DNA of 64,000 nucleotides. Source: Schaalia sp. 19OD2882. Its GTDB lineage: Bacteria > Actinomycetota > Actinomycetes > Actinomycetales > Actinomycetaceae. The notes beneath the pieces were generated by a model that was not told where the DNA came from, did not search any database, and saw only the letters and a program-made list of their open reading frames with translations. This document shows positions 63,074-64,000 of this stretch, piece by piece. Each line of letters begins with the position of its first letter. Position 1 is the stretch's first letter. A program made the position numbers and the translations under genes. The stretch spans positions 1,488,001-1,552,000 of the forward strand of contig NZ_CP065521.1 of NCBI RefSeq assembly GCF_018986735.1. Direction: 5' to 3'.

Positions 63074-64000
63074 TCAGTCGAGGTAGTCGCGCAGCACCTG
63101 CGAACGTGAGGGGTGGCGCAGCTTCGACATGGTCTTTGACTCGATCTGGCGGATGCGCTCTCGAGTGACCCCGTAGACCTTGCCGATCTCGTCCAAGGTC
63201 TTGGGCTGGCCGTCACCCAGGCCGAAGCGCATGGCCACCACACCGGCCTCTCTCTCGGAGAGGGTGTCGAGGACCCTGTGCAACTGCTCCTGGAGCAGCG
63301 TGAAGGACACGGCGTCTGCGGGCACCACCGCCTCGGAGTCCTCGATGAGGTCTCCGAATTCGGAGTCGCCGTCCTCGCCCAGCGGAGTGTGCAGCGAGAT
63401 GGGTTCGCGCCCGTACTTTTGGACCTCGACGACTTTCTCGGCGGTCATGTCGAGTTCCTTGGCCAGTTCCTCCGGCGTGGGTTCGCGCCCCAGGTCCTGG
63501 AGCATCTGCCGCTGGACGCGGGCCAGCTTGTTGATGACCTCCACCATGTGCACGGGGATGCGGATGGTGCGGGCCTGGTCGGCCATGGCGCGAGTGATCG
63601 CCTGACGGATCCACCACGTGGCGTAGGTCGAGAACTTGTAGCCCTTCGTGTAGTCGAACTTTTCGACCGCACGGATCAGACCGAGGTTGCCTTCCTGGAT
63701 GAGGTCCAGGAACTGCATGCCACGGCCGGTGTAGCGCTTGGCCAAGGAGACGACCAGACGCAGGTTGGCTTCCAGCAGGTGATTCTTGGCCTGCTGACCG
63801 TCCTGGGCCAGGAAATGCAGTTCGCGACGCTCCTTGGAGGTCATCTCGTCGTAGTTGTGCTTGAGCTTGTACTCCGCGTAGAGGCCGGCTTCGATGCGTC
63901 GAGCCAGGTCGACCTCCTGTTCGGCGTTCAGCAGGGAGACCTTGCCGATCTGCTTGAGGTAGTCCTTGACGGGGTCGGCGGTGGCACCGGCGACTGTGAC
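63074..64000 (-). CDS. sigA: Primary sigma factor (RpoD/SigA/HrdB), 5' part beyond window
   Basis: The last 308 residues; the frame is open to the right edge. Visible are region 1.2 ([20 protein letters not shown]), region 2 ([59 protein letters not shown]), region 3 ([16 protein letters not shown]) and region 4 ending [20 protein letters not shown]. The recognition helices are those of the housekeeping sigma factor. The internal ATG at 63844 is not the true start. Confidence 0.95.
   Translation of the reverse strand, partial: VTVAGATADPVKDYLKQIGKVSLLNAEQEVDLARRIEAGLYAEYKLKHNYDEMTSKERRELHFLAQDGQQAKNHLLEANLRLVVSLAKRYTGRGMQFLDLIQEGNLGLIRAVEKFDYTKGYKFSTYATWWIRQAITRAMADQARTIRIPVHMVEVINKLARVQRQMLQDLGREPTPEELAKELDMTAEKVVEVQKYGREPISLHTPLGEDGDSEFGDLIEDSEAVVPADAVSFTLLQEQLHRVLDTLSEREAGVVAMRFGLGDGQPKTLDEIGKVYGVTRERIRQIESKTMSKLRHPSRSQVLRDYLD

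Noticed and set aside
63074..63844. 256-aa version of the sigma factor starting at an internal ATG
   Set aside because: The frame stays open and conserved (region 1.2) to the window edge, so the gene is longer.

Overview
The window looks like the chromosome of a high-G+C actinobacterium, most probably a member of the Actinomycetaceae (Actinomyces/Schaalia-like). The signs are the rpsP-khpA-rimM-trmD-rplS and ffh-ftsY-smc order, a long alanine-rich S16 tail, a translational-type ileS T-box, CWB2 cell-wall repeats, DUF2469/DUF5998/DUF7455-type actinobacterial proteins, an orphan ESX-type cassette, and many genes whose -10 hexamer ends 6-7 nt before the start codon (leaderless mRNAs). The genus is inference; no rRNA or tRNA gene was seen.

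Layout. 1-5.1 kb (minus): DUF2469 protein, rnhB, lepB and the translation/rRNA-maturation cluster rplS, trmD (fused to a GNAT acetyltransferase), rimM, khpA, rpsP. 5.3-7.4 kb: inositol-monophosphatase-like gene and a facing amidohydrolase. 7.5-15.1 kb (minus): ffh, ftsY, a small membrane protein, smc, ndk. 15.2-21.4 kb (minus): a secreted CWB2 protein, the dihydroxyacetone kinase operon dhaKLM, folC. 21.5-24.4 kb: a lower-G+C accessory patch, with remnants of three insertion sequences beside a four-gene ESX/type VII-associated cassette (YbaB-like, EspC-like, WXG-like with a frameshift, small membrane protein). 24.7-33.4 kb: a lipoprotein, ileS behind a T-box, a DUF4349 lipoprotein, an attenuated solitary trpB, arfB. 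33.4-43.2 kb: an SDR enzyme, anaerobic glycerol-3-phosphate dehydrogenase glpABC, an M13 peptidase, pepN. 43.3-48.5 kb (minus): EIIBCA, BglG/LicT antiterminator, HPr and enzyme I, preceded by a promoter and an RAT/terminator. 48.6-64 kb: an AsnC-like gene, a solitary Mod-like DNA methyltransferase, an S66 peptidase, a hydrolase, a phosphatase, DUF5998, parC, two tandem-GNAT proteins, parE, two YbjN paralogues and the 3' part of the primary sigma factor.

How it fits together. PTS enzyme I and HPr at 43-45 kb can phosphorylate both the EIIBCA permease beside them and DhaM at 17 kb, which drives DhaKL. Together with glpABC this points to fermentative use of glycerol/dihydroxyacetone and a glucoside-type sugar. 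RNA-level control is prominent: T-box (ileS), RAT/BglG (EIIBCA), a Trp-codon attenuator (trpB) and a candidate leader structure at rplS.

The least explained signals are (1) a family of four intergenic repeat clusters built from the 10-mer GACGAATCTC with fixed 21-, 19- and 25-bp spacings, (2) the orphan type VII cassette next to the IS graveyard, (3) a three-way-junction-like leader in front of rplS, and (4) a structured noncoding stretch near 62.8 kb.
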